A DNA stretch of 64,000 bases from Ruminococcaceae bacterium UBA3215 (GTDB taxonomy: Bacteria; Bacillota; Clostridia; Oscillospirales; Ruminococcaceae). The number at the start of each line of letters is the position of its first letter. Position 1 is the stretch's first letter. The stretch covers positions 32,957 through 96,956 of the forward strand of contig DEWH01000002.1 of NCBI GenBank assembly GCA_002363155.1, written 5' to 3'. A program made the position numbers and the translations under genes. Positions 27,513-34,952 of this stretch are shown piece after piece. The notes beneath the pieces were generated by a model. That model made no database searches, had not been told where the DNA came from, and saw only the letters and a program-made list of their open reading frames with translations.

Positions 27513-27717
27513 CTCCATAGAAGCACACTTGTGCACAAGTGTGCTTTTTTGTGCACAAGTGTGACTGATATAGATATAGATAGAGAAAAGGATAATGATA
27601 TTGAAATTGATACTGTTATTGATACAGAGAAAGAGCACCTTTGTGAGGTGCAGACACGCACACGGTTTTTTTATCTGCGGAAACTTTATCATTTTATCAC
27701 ATTACTGCAATAATACA
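27513..27717 (+). repeat. Origin-like repeat module 1 of 3
   Basis: Starts with a perfect 22-base palindrome (27523-27544) built of GCACACTTGTG and its complement, then a second TTGTGCACAAGTGTG at 27549-27563 (20-base spacing). Next is ACTGATATAGATAT and a ~60-base tract of GATATT/GATACA hexamers, the hairpin GAGCACCTTTGTGAGGTGC (27633-27651), ACGCACACGG, and TTATCATTTTATCACATTACTG. Read in frame the hexamers give Asp-Ile repeats, like the linker of phage replication-initiator proteins. Confidence 0.75.
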
Positions 27718-27918
27718 CATTTGATATCATTTGCTACCATTTGCTACCATTTGTTAGCATTTGCTACTGATATAGATATAGATAAAGATATTGAAACTGA
27801 AACAGAAATTGATATTGTAATTGATACAGAGAAAGAGCACCCTTGTGGGGTGCGGTCACGCACACGGAACTTTGAAGCTGTGTGAGCTTTATCGTTTTAT
27901 CACATTACCGCAATAATA
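27718..27918 (+). repeat. Origin-like repeat module 2 of 3
   Basis: Same layout as module 1 but with other iterons: five 10-base units of CATTTGCTAC type at 27718-27767. Then TGATATAGATAT, the hexamer tract, hairpin GAGCACCCTTGTGGGGTGC (27835-27853), ACGCACACGG and TTATCGTTTTATCACATTACCG. Confidence 0.75.
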
Positions 27919-28048
27919 CACAATTGTCACAATTGTCACAATTGTGACTGATATAGATATTGATATTGAAACTGAAACTGATATTGATACTGGTATTGTG
28001 ATTGATACAGAGAAAGAGCACCCTTGTGGGGTGCGGTAACGCACACGA
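27919..28048 (+). repeat. Origin-like repeat module 3 of 3
   Basis: Iterons are three 9-base CACAATTGT units at 27919-27945, each palindromic at its core. The hexamer tract follows, then the hairpin GAGCACCCTTGTGGGGTGC (28017-28035) and ACGCACACG. The module ends at a terminator-family hairpin (28050-28085). Confidence 0.75.
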
Positions 28049-28049
28049 A

Positions 28050-28316
28050 AAAACAGCCTGCTGTAATCATCAAAGCAAGCTGTTTCTTGTTATTCTGAAT
28101 GGAGTTATCGCCAACCCCACTGCGTTTCAGTCCGCACCCGCCCATAGCATAACGTTCTGAAATACTGCATTTATTTAGGGGGTCCAGCACCCTTTTTTAA
28201 AGGGGGCTGGCGGGGGGTTGGGGGGCGGCGCCCCCTCTCTGAAATCTCAAACCTCTCTCAAAATCTCTAAAAATCTCAAACCTCTCTCAAAATCTCTCAA
28301 AAAGTCTCTTCAATCT
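28050..28316. repeat. Composite intergenic repeat with terminator hairpin and GAGATTT tract
   Basis: AAACAGCCTGCT ... AGCAAGCTGTTT hairpin, then GCCAACCCCACTGCGTTTCA, CCAGCACCCTTTTTTAAAGG, GGGGGCTGGCGGGG, GGCGGCGCCCCC and seven CTCTCAAAATCT-type units that run up to the stop codon of the GAP1-like gene. Confidence 0.75.
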
Positions 28317-28317
28317 C

Positions 28318-30666
28318 TCACGACTTCTTGCCGAAAAGCTTATGCTTCTTATCATTCGCGGGGATAAGGGTACGGAGGAATCTGATACGGTCGTACTTTT
28401 TGAGCCGTGCTTCATTCTCCTTGTACGCTTTCTTGTCGGCGGTCTTGTCGAAGAAGTAGGTGTTGATAAAGCGCGAAGCAGGCTCCTTATATGCCGAGAA
28501 GCCGAGATCCTTGTATTCGGCGCGGTTGCTGTCGGTCTCAAGCTCGCCTGTGAACTGGTTCAGCTCGTGCATCATCTGCTCGCTGTCGCGTCCGATGTCC
28601 TCATAGTACATCTTGAACGTGTTGAAGAAGTCAATATCATACACCATAACGCCCTTGTCGTCGATATGGCATCTCGTGTTCGCAAACAGCGACATAGCAA
28701 GCTCCGGATTTGCCGAACAATATATCTTTACCCAGCCGGTGAGCATCTCCTGCTGATCCGGCTTGTTCACAAGCTCGCTGAGCTCGTGAAGTACGGCAAG
28801 ATCACGGGTGCCGTTGATGATCGCGCTGAAATGCTGGAACAGCGATACAGTCGGGAAGTTCGTGAGTCCGGGATACTCCGCGATCTCGTCCGCGGTCTGG
28901 GCTACAAGCATTCTGTCGCCCGCGATCGCAGATACGCTCTCATTCGTGAATCCCTCTGCAACTGCAGGCAGGAAAGAACCGTTGTGGAAATGATCGTATA
29001 TATTCTTTCCGAGACTTCCGTCGTCCACCGAAAGCGGATCATGCTCCGCATGAACCGCCTCTTTCAGCTCGTTCATAAGCTCGAATTTCTGCGTCAGCGG
29101 CACCGCTTTAAGCATCTTCGATACCGGCTCGTCAAAATACTTCAGAAATCCCGCGGAGAAATGCTCGTACTGGTCGCTCTTCTTCGCGCCCATCTCATCA
29201 TAATACTTCTCCGTCACGCCCGCAAGAAGCCCCAGTGCATGCAGTATCCTCTTACTGTTTCCGTCCGCAGTCTCGCGCTCCGCATAGCCTCCCGCTATCT
29301 TCGCATACACCGCGCCTACGCTTGCGTTCTTGTCACGGCGCTGGAGAAATCCGATGTAGATGTAGGCAATGTACATGAACACATCTGTCGCAAGCTCCGA
29401 ATCGTCATAAGCCGGCGAGGTAAGGCGGTTGTAGATGCTGAAATTGTTCTCCGAAACAGTGTAGATCAGCGCAAATGACCAGATGCGCTGTGCCTGTCGC
29501 TTGTCGTCCTCTCCGAATGTGGCGTAGTAACGGCTCACTATGTCGAATATCTCCATAGCCGGAGCATATCCCCCCGCCTTGCACTTCTCGATCTCCTTCT
29601 CCCAGTAGCCGTTGATGCGGTTGAGGAACTTCGCCTTGTTGTCAACTATGCCGTAGAAGTTGTAGAAGGACGAGATGACCGTGCATGCCGCCGCCGTGTC
29701 AAGCTGGGTATCATCTCCGCCCGACAGGAACTTCCACATGAAGTAGATCTCGTTTATCTTCGCAAGACTGAACCTGTCGCCTGCGTCAAGCTTCGGCAGT
29801 ATATCGTTGTAGAAGCCGTTCAGCTCCTCGTTGTCATAAGAAAGGATATTGCTCATTACCGCACGGATAAGCTCGTAATACTCCTTTACCGCGGAAGCTT
29901 CAACTCCGCTCACATAGGACTTCCCGCCGGTAAGATCAAAGCAGTATGCGCCGTTCACGAACTGACGGCTCAGGTCAAGCCCGGTGACAAAGTAGATGCT
30001 GATATCCTCCACCGCGTAGGTGTCGGTAACGTGGGTCATGAAGCCGAGCTTCTTGCGGTACTCCGCCGGGAATGCGGGGATCATGATGTTCATAAGCTCG
30101 ACTGCCGCACGGGAAACTCCGGCTGCATCTCCGGGAAGCGCCACGAATACCGAACAGCCGTTCTCCGCCGATAAAAACAGCGCAAGCAGGAACTGCGCGA
30201 ATACATCGCTCCGGAAATACTTCGAGATAAACGCGGCGTTATGCTCGCGTCCCGTGCATTCCTCAAAAACATACTGCACCGACGGAAGCTTCTCGCTTCT
30301 CGGACGCGCAAAATTGCCGGACTTCGCGTTTATGAACATATCCGGGTTGAACGGACGTATGTGCTCTTCAAGCACCTGCCTGCTCTCGCGCTCATTCAGC
30401 ACGAGCGTATAGGCGACAGACGAGTTCCTTCCCACATAGTCGTATTCAAACGATATCGCAGACTGGATAAAGCACTGCTTGTATTCCTTGTAGCAGCAGC
30501 AGAACTTCACCGGGTGATCGTCTCCGCCGGTGAATGAATAGTTATTGTATCCGCTAAGCTCATCATCTGACATCACGTTGTAGAATTCTTCCGTTGCGGC
30601 AAGCGTTCTGTAACCGGCTCCTGCCGAACCACCGGACGCGCTTCCGAACAAATGCTGGTATGCCAT
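28318..30666 (-). CDS. GTPase-associated-protein-1-like large protein (last gene of the tubulin/GTPase cluster)
   Basis: 782 residues, cytoplasmic, no membrane helix. The start (YQHLFGSASGGSAGAGYRTL) and a later segment (SVFVALPG, then FPAEYRKKLGFMTHVTDTYA) resemble the N-terminal and middle parts of the GTPase-associated protein 1 families that computational work placed beside GTPases in NTP-dependent conflict systems. The C-terminal 400 residues are helix-rich and unrecognised. It sits 28 bases below a complete GTPase gene with the same direction, as expected for a partner. Assignment rests on remembered patterns; exact family unproven. Its last codons abut a GAGATTT repeat tract. Confidence 0.6.
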   Translation of the reverse strand: MAYQHLFGSASGGSAGAGYRTLAATEEFYNVMSDDELSGYNNYSFTGGDDHPVKFCCCYKEYKQCFIQSAISFEYDYVGRNSSVAYTLVLNERESRQVLEEHIRPFNPDMFINAKSGNFARPRSEKLPSVQYVFEECTGREHNAAFISKYFRSDVFAQFLLALFLSAENGCSVFVALPGDAAGVSRAAVELMNIMIPAFPAEYRKKLGFMTHVTDTYAVEDISIYFVTGLDLSRQFVNGAYCFDLTGGKSYVSGVEASAVKEYYELIRAVMSNILSYDNEELNGFYNDILPKLDAGDRFSLAKINEIYFMWKFLSGGDDTQLDTAAACTVISSFYNFYGIVDNKAKFLNRINGYWEKEIEKCKAGGYAPAMEIFDIVSRYYATFGEDDKRQAQRIWSFALIYTVSENNFSIYNRLTSPAYDDSELATDVFMYIAYIYIGFLQRRDKNASVGAVYAKIAGGYAERETADGNSKRILHALGLLAGVTEKYYDEMGAKKSDQYEHFSAGFLKYFDEPVSKMLKAVPLTQKFELMNELKEAVHAEHDPLSVDDGSLGKNIYDHFHNGSFLPAVAEGFTNESVSAIAGDRMLVAQTADEIAEYPGLTNFPTVSLFQHFSAIINGTRDLAVLHELSELVNKPDQQEMLTGWVKIYCSANPELAMSLFANTRCHIDDKGVMVYDIDFFNTFKMYYEDIGRDSEQMMHELNQFTGELETDSNRAEYKDLGFSAYKEPASRFINTYFFDKTADKKAYKENEARLKKYDRIRFLRTLIPANDKKHKLFGKKS

Positions 30667-30694
30667 ACCGATCTCCTCCTGTATATAAAGACTC

Positions 30695-32077
30695 TTATTT
30701 CGAGAACAGTTTTCTGAAAAGTCCGCCGCCCGTCTGTTTCTGTTTATGCTCCTCCGGCGGCTTATCCGGGATTATGCCGAGCTGTGCGAGAATCCACAGG
30801 AACGGCTCCTCGACGCGTATCTCCTGCGGGATACCGCTTGCTATCTTCTTTCTGTCTATGTTATCGACTTTCACCGTTTCCGTGGGTCCGCCCAGCGCAG
30901 ATACCGCGAAATAGCCGACATTGTTGAACATGAAGTCAACGTTCTTGCGGAACAGCGGAGCCGTGATGCCGAAGAAGTTATGCACCTCGCTGTTTATCAC
31001 TTCCACCTGCTGCATATCAAGATAACCCTTGTGTTCGCACTGGCGGTAGATGCTGCTTTCACGGCTGAAATAGCGCTGTGTGGTATCCGTGGATCTGAGC
31101 AGGTCGCTCTTCGTCAGCACTATTGCTGTGGGCTTATCCTTGAAGTCGATATCCTGCGTGAAGAAGGATTCGAGTATCTTCACCGCGTCCCCCCTGCCGA
31201 GAATATAGTCGGCGCTTGCATTCGCATTCAGCGCCGCAAGTCTCTGAGCGGCTCCCGTCTGCATAGGGTCAACCATGTACAGGAACGCGTCCGCGTATTT
31301 GAGGTGTCTTGCGCGGGTATTCACATACTCCGCGTTCTTGATGCCGTCGCCTGCGACATCGTAGAATGTCAGCGTTACGGTCTTGTCGGCAACATTGTCG
31401 CCGTTTATCTTGTTTATCCCGACGCGGAACTCGTATATGAGCGGCTCCACGACTTCGTTTACATGGGTATGCTCCGGAAGAAGCCCCTCACGGTACATCG
31501 GCGTGAAGTAGTAGGTCTCGTATTTGTCCGAGACTGCGCCGGTAAGCGGCATCAGCATGGACTTGAAGCCGTCGTCGAGGAACTGGAGGCGGTTGATGAG
31601 AGTGGTCATATAGACGGTCTTGCCGACTGCCGTATCTCCGGCGAATGCTATGGTGTAGCTCTTTGTGTAGCCCGCCGATTTAGGCAGGTCATTGTGGCAG
31701 TAGGGACAGAGCCGCTTGTCGCTGTCATTTCCGAACTCGTCACGCACGGAGCACATTACCCCGTCCCTGTATGATACCGGGTCGCCGCCGACCGCAAGCC
31801 CGATGTACTCGTCGCCGCTCACTCCGCCTTTCGGCGCTATTACCGGGAATCTTCTCGGTGCCTGACGTCCGAACTGGCGGTAATAGTCGGCAAGGTTCCT
31901 GTCCACGATGCTGTCCTCACGCAGGACTCTCTCGCCGGTCTGTTGGTTCGCCGCGTAATGTCTCGGTGAAGCGGCGCGGAAATGCACATCATCGGGAGCA
32001 AAGGTCTTGAAGCAGTACGGGCATTTTATAGGATAGACGACCGGAGTCTCCTCCTCGGTCTTTTTCAGCATAGCCAA
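30695..32077 (-). CDS. Zinc-ribbon TRAFAC-like GTPase, complete motifs
   Basis: 460 residues. A zinc ribbon is split around an insert: Cys19-Cys22 (CPYC) and Cys124-Cys127 (CPYCHNDLP). The GTPase domain follows with G1 AGDTAVGKT (146-154), G3 DVAG (240-243) and G4 TKSD (322-325). The C-terminus (about 430-460) is Pro/Lys-rich. It belongs with the DO-GTPase-like predicted signalling GTPases. Start: TTG at 32077 has GGAAG 10 bases before it; ATG at 32071 is the alternative two codons later. It is the only one of the cluster's three GTPases in which I can find all motifs. Confidence 0.75.
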   Translation of the reverse strand: MAMLKKTEEETPVVYPIKCPYCFKTFAPDDVHFRAASPRHYAANQQTGERVLREDSIVDRNLADYYRQFGRQAPRRFPVIAPKGGVSGDEYIGLAVGGDPVSYRDGVMCSVRDEFGNDSDKRLCPYCHNDLPKSAGYTKSYTIAFAGDTAVGKTVYMTTLINRLQFLDDGFKSMLMPLTGAVSDKYETYYFTPMYREGLLPEHTHVNEVVEPLIYEFRVGINKINGDNVADKTVTLTFYDVAGDGIKNAEYVNTRARHLKYADAFLYMVDPMQTGAAQRLAALNANASADYILGRGDAVKILESFFTQDIDFKDKPTAIVLTKSDLLRSTDTTQRYFSRESSIYRQCEHKGYLDMQQVEVINSEVHNFFGITAPLFRKNVDFMFNNVGYFAVSALGGPTETVKVDNIDRKKIASGIPQEIRVEEPFLWILAQLGIIPDKPPEEHKQKQTGGGLFRKLFSK

Positions 32078-32107
32078 TCTTGTTTCTTCCTTTCCTGTTC
32101 TTTTCTG

Positions 32108-33292
32108 TTATAAGGTTATGGTAAAGCTCTTTGCAGCGTTCTCCGGCAGAATGGAAAACTTCGACAGAAGCCATTCAAATGACGCTTCCGGTATCCTGCA
32201 GTCATTTACCGACGCGGTACCGTCCTCATTCGGCTCGAAGAATGTACGCTCCGGGAAATACATGGACGTTTCTCTGCCGAAAAGCGCAGAATACGCGGAA
32301 TAATGCGCGGGTATCCTCGTTCTGAACACAGCCTCCGCCTTATCGCTGCGGGCTTTGAAAGCGGGAGTCGGGACAGCCTTCTCTATCCTGTCCGCATTAT
32401 CGCCCTTCATCACCGCCGCCCATTTCTTATCGTCACCGAACACCTTGTCGGCTTTTGTCATTATGAGTGCAGACGGGCGGTCACAGGGGAAAGCGCCGAA
32501 CACCTTCCGGAAAGTGTCGGTAAGATATCCGAGCCACGGGTCATAAGCCGGGTCATCGGAAGGCGCAGCTTCCGCGAGATCGGTGATGACCGCAAAGCCG
32601 TCCGCACGCGCAATGGCGTTGTATGCTATCATCGGGTATCTCTCGCAGAGATCACGGTCAATGTTGTATATATACACAAGCGCGCTGTTGTAGGTAACCG
32701 CATTCCCTTTCCATTCCTCCGGTTCCGCAGCGCCCTGTCTGCCAAACTCATACACCAGCGGCGCAATGGAAGCCGCGGCTTCGGGAACAAGCCCTCTTGC
32801 GTAGAGCGGTTCCTCGTACTGCTCATAGAACAGGTTGGCGGTCCGGAGATCGGCGGGCATGAAGCTTGCGCCGAAACCTGCCAGCATATCCCTGTTGAGC
32901 CGGTGCAGCACGGAGGCGATGTAGAAGCTTCTCTCCGCGTCGTCGGAGCCGGTCACCACCACCGATACGGTCTTTACCTTGCCCGCCAGCGCAGGAAGCA
33001 GGTTGCAGCAGTGAGGGCAGGCTCTCACATAGGAGACTTCGCCGGATGCCGTTCCTGCCGCAAATACGCTGGGAATACCGTCGTTCTGCCGTTTCTGAAA
33101 GTAAAGCGGCATCTTCCTCCCGCCGAATGACTCTGTTCCGAGAAAGTACCGGAGGTATTCCTCATATTCGGGATAGGTCTCTTCCGATGTATTCCTGTAA
33201 TCGACGAAGAGCGCCTTATAGTTCGAGTACCGCTTGAAGCAGTACGGGCATACTATTTCGTAGGTATCTTCCGAAAATTTGTTGTTATTCAT
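32108..33292 (-). CDS. Zinc-ribbon GTPase paralogue with destroyed P-loop
   Basis: 394 residues, same plan as the gene at 30695: Cys15/Cys18 (CPYCFKRY), Cys92/Cys95 (CPHCCNLLP), then a GTPase-like domain. At the place of the P-loop it reads TGSDDAERS (114-122), lacking the Gly-Lys-Ser/Thr of G1, and no DxxG G3 motif is visible. The G4-like TKAD remains. This looks like a pseudo-GTPase that may bind the active paralogue, not a dead gene: the frame is intact over its full length with operon-like spacing (30 and 24 bases) to both neighbours. Confidence 0.7.
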   Translation of the reverse strand: MNNNKFSEDTYEIVCPYCFKRYSNYKALFVDYRNTSEETYPEYEEYLRYFLGTESFGGRKMPLYFQKRQNDGIPSVFAAGTASGEVSYVRACPHCCNLLPALAGKVKTVSVVVTGSDDAERSFYIASVLHRLNRDMLAGFGASFMPADLRTANLFYEQYEEPLYARGLVPEAAASIAPLVYEFGRQGAAEPEEWKGNAVTYNSALVYIYNIDRDLCERYPMIAYNAIARADGFAVITDLAEAAPSDDPAYDPWLGYLTDTFRKVFGAFPCDRPSALIMTKADKVFGDDKKWAAVMKGDNADRIEKAVPTPAFKARSDKAEAVFRTRIPAHYSAYSALFGRETSMYFPERTFFEPNEDGTASVNDCRIPEASFEWLLSKFSILPENAAKSFTITL

Positions 33293-33316
33293 GTTATGCA
33301 GTCCGTTTCGTTTTTA

Positions 33317-34339
33317 TCAGCCGAACAGCCCGGCATACAGCTTCTCCGCGCTGCTCCCCTCTTCGCCGGCATTCTCCGCCGCTGTGAAGGTATGAAGCCT
33401 CATGCCGGAGAAGAAGGGCTCATATTCCTTTATCCCCGGAAAAGCCGAGAAGAGATAGTTCTTCATGCCGGCTTCGCTTTCACGCATATTGAAGATATCC
33501 CCGCCGGCACCGCCGCACTTCTGCGCAAGATCGAACTTCGTCACCACGATATCCAGCACCGGAGTGCAGTCCGAGTATCTGAACGCGCTGACCATTCTGA
33601 AAAGGTCACGGCGGACAAGCATATCCTCGCTTTCGCTCTGTGAGATGACCGCCTTCGCCAGCCTGTCAACGGGCATACAGTAAACGTAATGTCCCGCATC
33701 GGCAGCAAACGGCAGCGTCACGCCCACCGAAAGATCGTCCTCCGTATCGCCGCAGGAAGTGTCATGCAGAACGTCGCAGACTGCCTTCTCGTCCGACGAG
33801 GCTTCGGAGACTCTGTATATCGCCACAGGCTCACGGAGATCGGCGGGAGCCTTCCCTTCCGCAGCCATTGCCGCCGCTTCGCTTATGTCGTGAGCGGAGC
33901 AGATGTTCTCGTTCAGTATGTAGCGGTAGCGGCTGTCGGAGGAGAACTGCCTTGCGATACAGCCGTTCGCCAGCGCAAGCACCAGTGAAGTCTTGCCGCT
34001 CCCCTTATCCCCGAACACCACCGCCGTGTTCACGGAAGCGTCGTCGGTATCGCGGTAAAGCTCGTTGTGGCAGGACGGGCAGACAAGCACATCGGTAATG
34101 CGCCCGGTCTTTGTGACAAGCACCGGCCTGCCGTTCTCACAGGATATCTCCCCGAAATCCGGCGAGCCTTTCCCGCAAACGTCCGGCAGCATCGTCACCG
34201 CGTCGTATATGCCGCGGGACTGTGCATACTGCCTGTATATCGTGTCGGGAACGCGCCTGTGATCCGGCGGGAGCCTGAACATCGCACCGCTGCCGGTATC
34301 GGCAAGCCTGCCGCAGAATATACATCTTCGTTCAGACAT
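33317..34339 (-). CDS. Zinc-ribbon P-loop GTPase paralogue, short form
   Basis: 340 residues from ATG 34339 (AAAGGAA upstream). Cys6/Cys9 (CIFC) and Cys87/Cys90 (CPSCHNELY) make the ribbon; the P-loop GDKGSGKTS is at 110-118 and VTKFD near 275 is G4. DTSCGD occupies the area of G3 and is not a clean DxxG. Third member of the paralogue set; the effector half is shorter. GTP binding is likely, hydrolysis uncertain. Confidence 0.7.
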   Translation of the reverse strand: MSERRCIFCGRLADTGSGAMFRLPPDHRRVPDTIYRQYAQSRGIYDAVTMLPDVCGKGSPDFGEISCENGRPVLVTKTGRITDVLVCPSCHNELYRDTDDASVNTAVVFGDKGSGKTSLVLALANGCIARQFSSDSRYRYILNENICSAHDISEAAAMAAEGKAPADLREPVAIYRVSEASSDEKAVCDVLHDTSCGDTEDDLSVGVTLPFAADAGHYVYCMPVDRLAKAVISQSESEDMLVRRDLFRMVSAFRYSDCTPVLDIVVTKFDLAQKCGGAGGDIFNMRESEAGMKNYLFSAFPGIKEYEPFFSGMRLHTFTAAENAGEEGSSAEKLYAGLFG

Positions 34340-34355
34340 TGATGACCCGTTCCTT

Positions 34356-34949
34356 TCACTGCGCGGTAAGCGCGAATTCGTCCTCGTGCCCCGGGGCAAG
34401 CTCCAGCGTTACGCTGTCCCCCGCATCGGCTATCACCGGTCCGATCGCGGAAGTGCCGGCGGGAAGCATCTTATCTATGCTGTAAGCATACCGCCCCGGC
34501 ATGAGCCGGTAAACGAGCGTTCCGGCAGGTATCTCCGCATCGGAATCTATCGTGAACTTCACCTTCTTGTATGTCTTTCCGCTCTTCTTCTCGATAAGCC
34601 TGTACCGCACATTCAGCGTGATACCGGTTATACGGGCGGAATCGCTGGACTTTGTGAAGTCGGCGGAGTCCGGGCTGTCACAGCAGTAAACCCTGAACCG
34701 GAGCAGTCCCGCGTCCCTGTCCGAGACGGGGTAAATGTACTTCCCGCCGGAAATGCGGAACTCGTCCATAAAGCACAGATCGGAGCATTCCGCAAGCTCT
34801 GCGTCCGAAAGCGAAGCCGCGTCCCTTCCGTGAAGCTTATGCTCGAAAACGACTCTCACGCAGCTGTAGCCCGTAGGCCAGCTCCAGGAAACGCACACAT
34901 TCCCGTCCTCGGTGCGGGAAGCTTCTATATTCTTGATGAAGTGATCCAT
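34356..34949 (-). CDS. Beta-sandwich protein of the tubulin/GTPase cluster
   Basis: 197 residues. The first ~95 residues read like a fibronectin-III or related beta-sandwich (IEASRTEDGNVCVSWSW, YSCVRVVFEHKL, LLRFRVYCC); a second beta domain follows (ITLNVRYRLIEKK, VTLELAPG). No signal peptide, so it should act inside the cell with its neighbours. It lies 3 bases from the stop of the 721-residue gene, so they are probably co-translated. Family not recognised; adaptor role is inference. Confidence 0.6.
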   Translation of the reverse strand: MDHFIKNIEASRTEDGNVCVSWSWPTGYSCVRVVFEHKLHGRDAASLSDAELAECSDLCFMDEFRISGGKYIYPVSDRDAGLLRFRVYCCDSPDSADFTKSSDSARITGITLNVRYRLIEKKSGKTYKKVKFTIDSDAEIPAGTLVYRLMPGRYAYSIDKMLPAGTSAIGPVIADAGDSVTLELAPGHEDEFALTAQ

Positions 34950-34952
34950 TCC

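Noticed and set aside
27477..27885. Plus-strand acidic (Asp-Ile) proteins as real genes
   Set aside because: Starts lack ribosome sites and the frames break between modules; they look like linker pieces of initiator genes.
27633..28035. GAGCACCC...GGGTGC hairpins as transcription terminators
   Set aside because: None is followed by a T tract; they are more likely part of the repeated origin-like module.
27513..28048. CRISPR array
   Set aside because: Repeats are of different sequence and length in each module, with low-complexity tracts and no regular spacers or cas genes.
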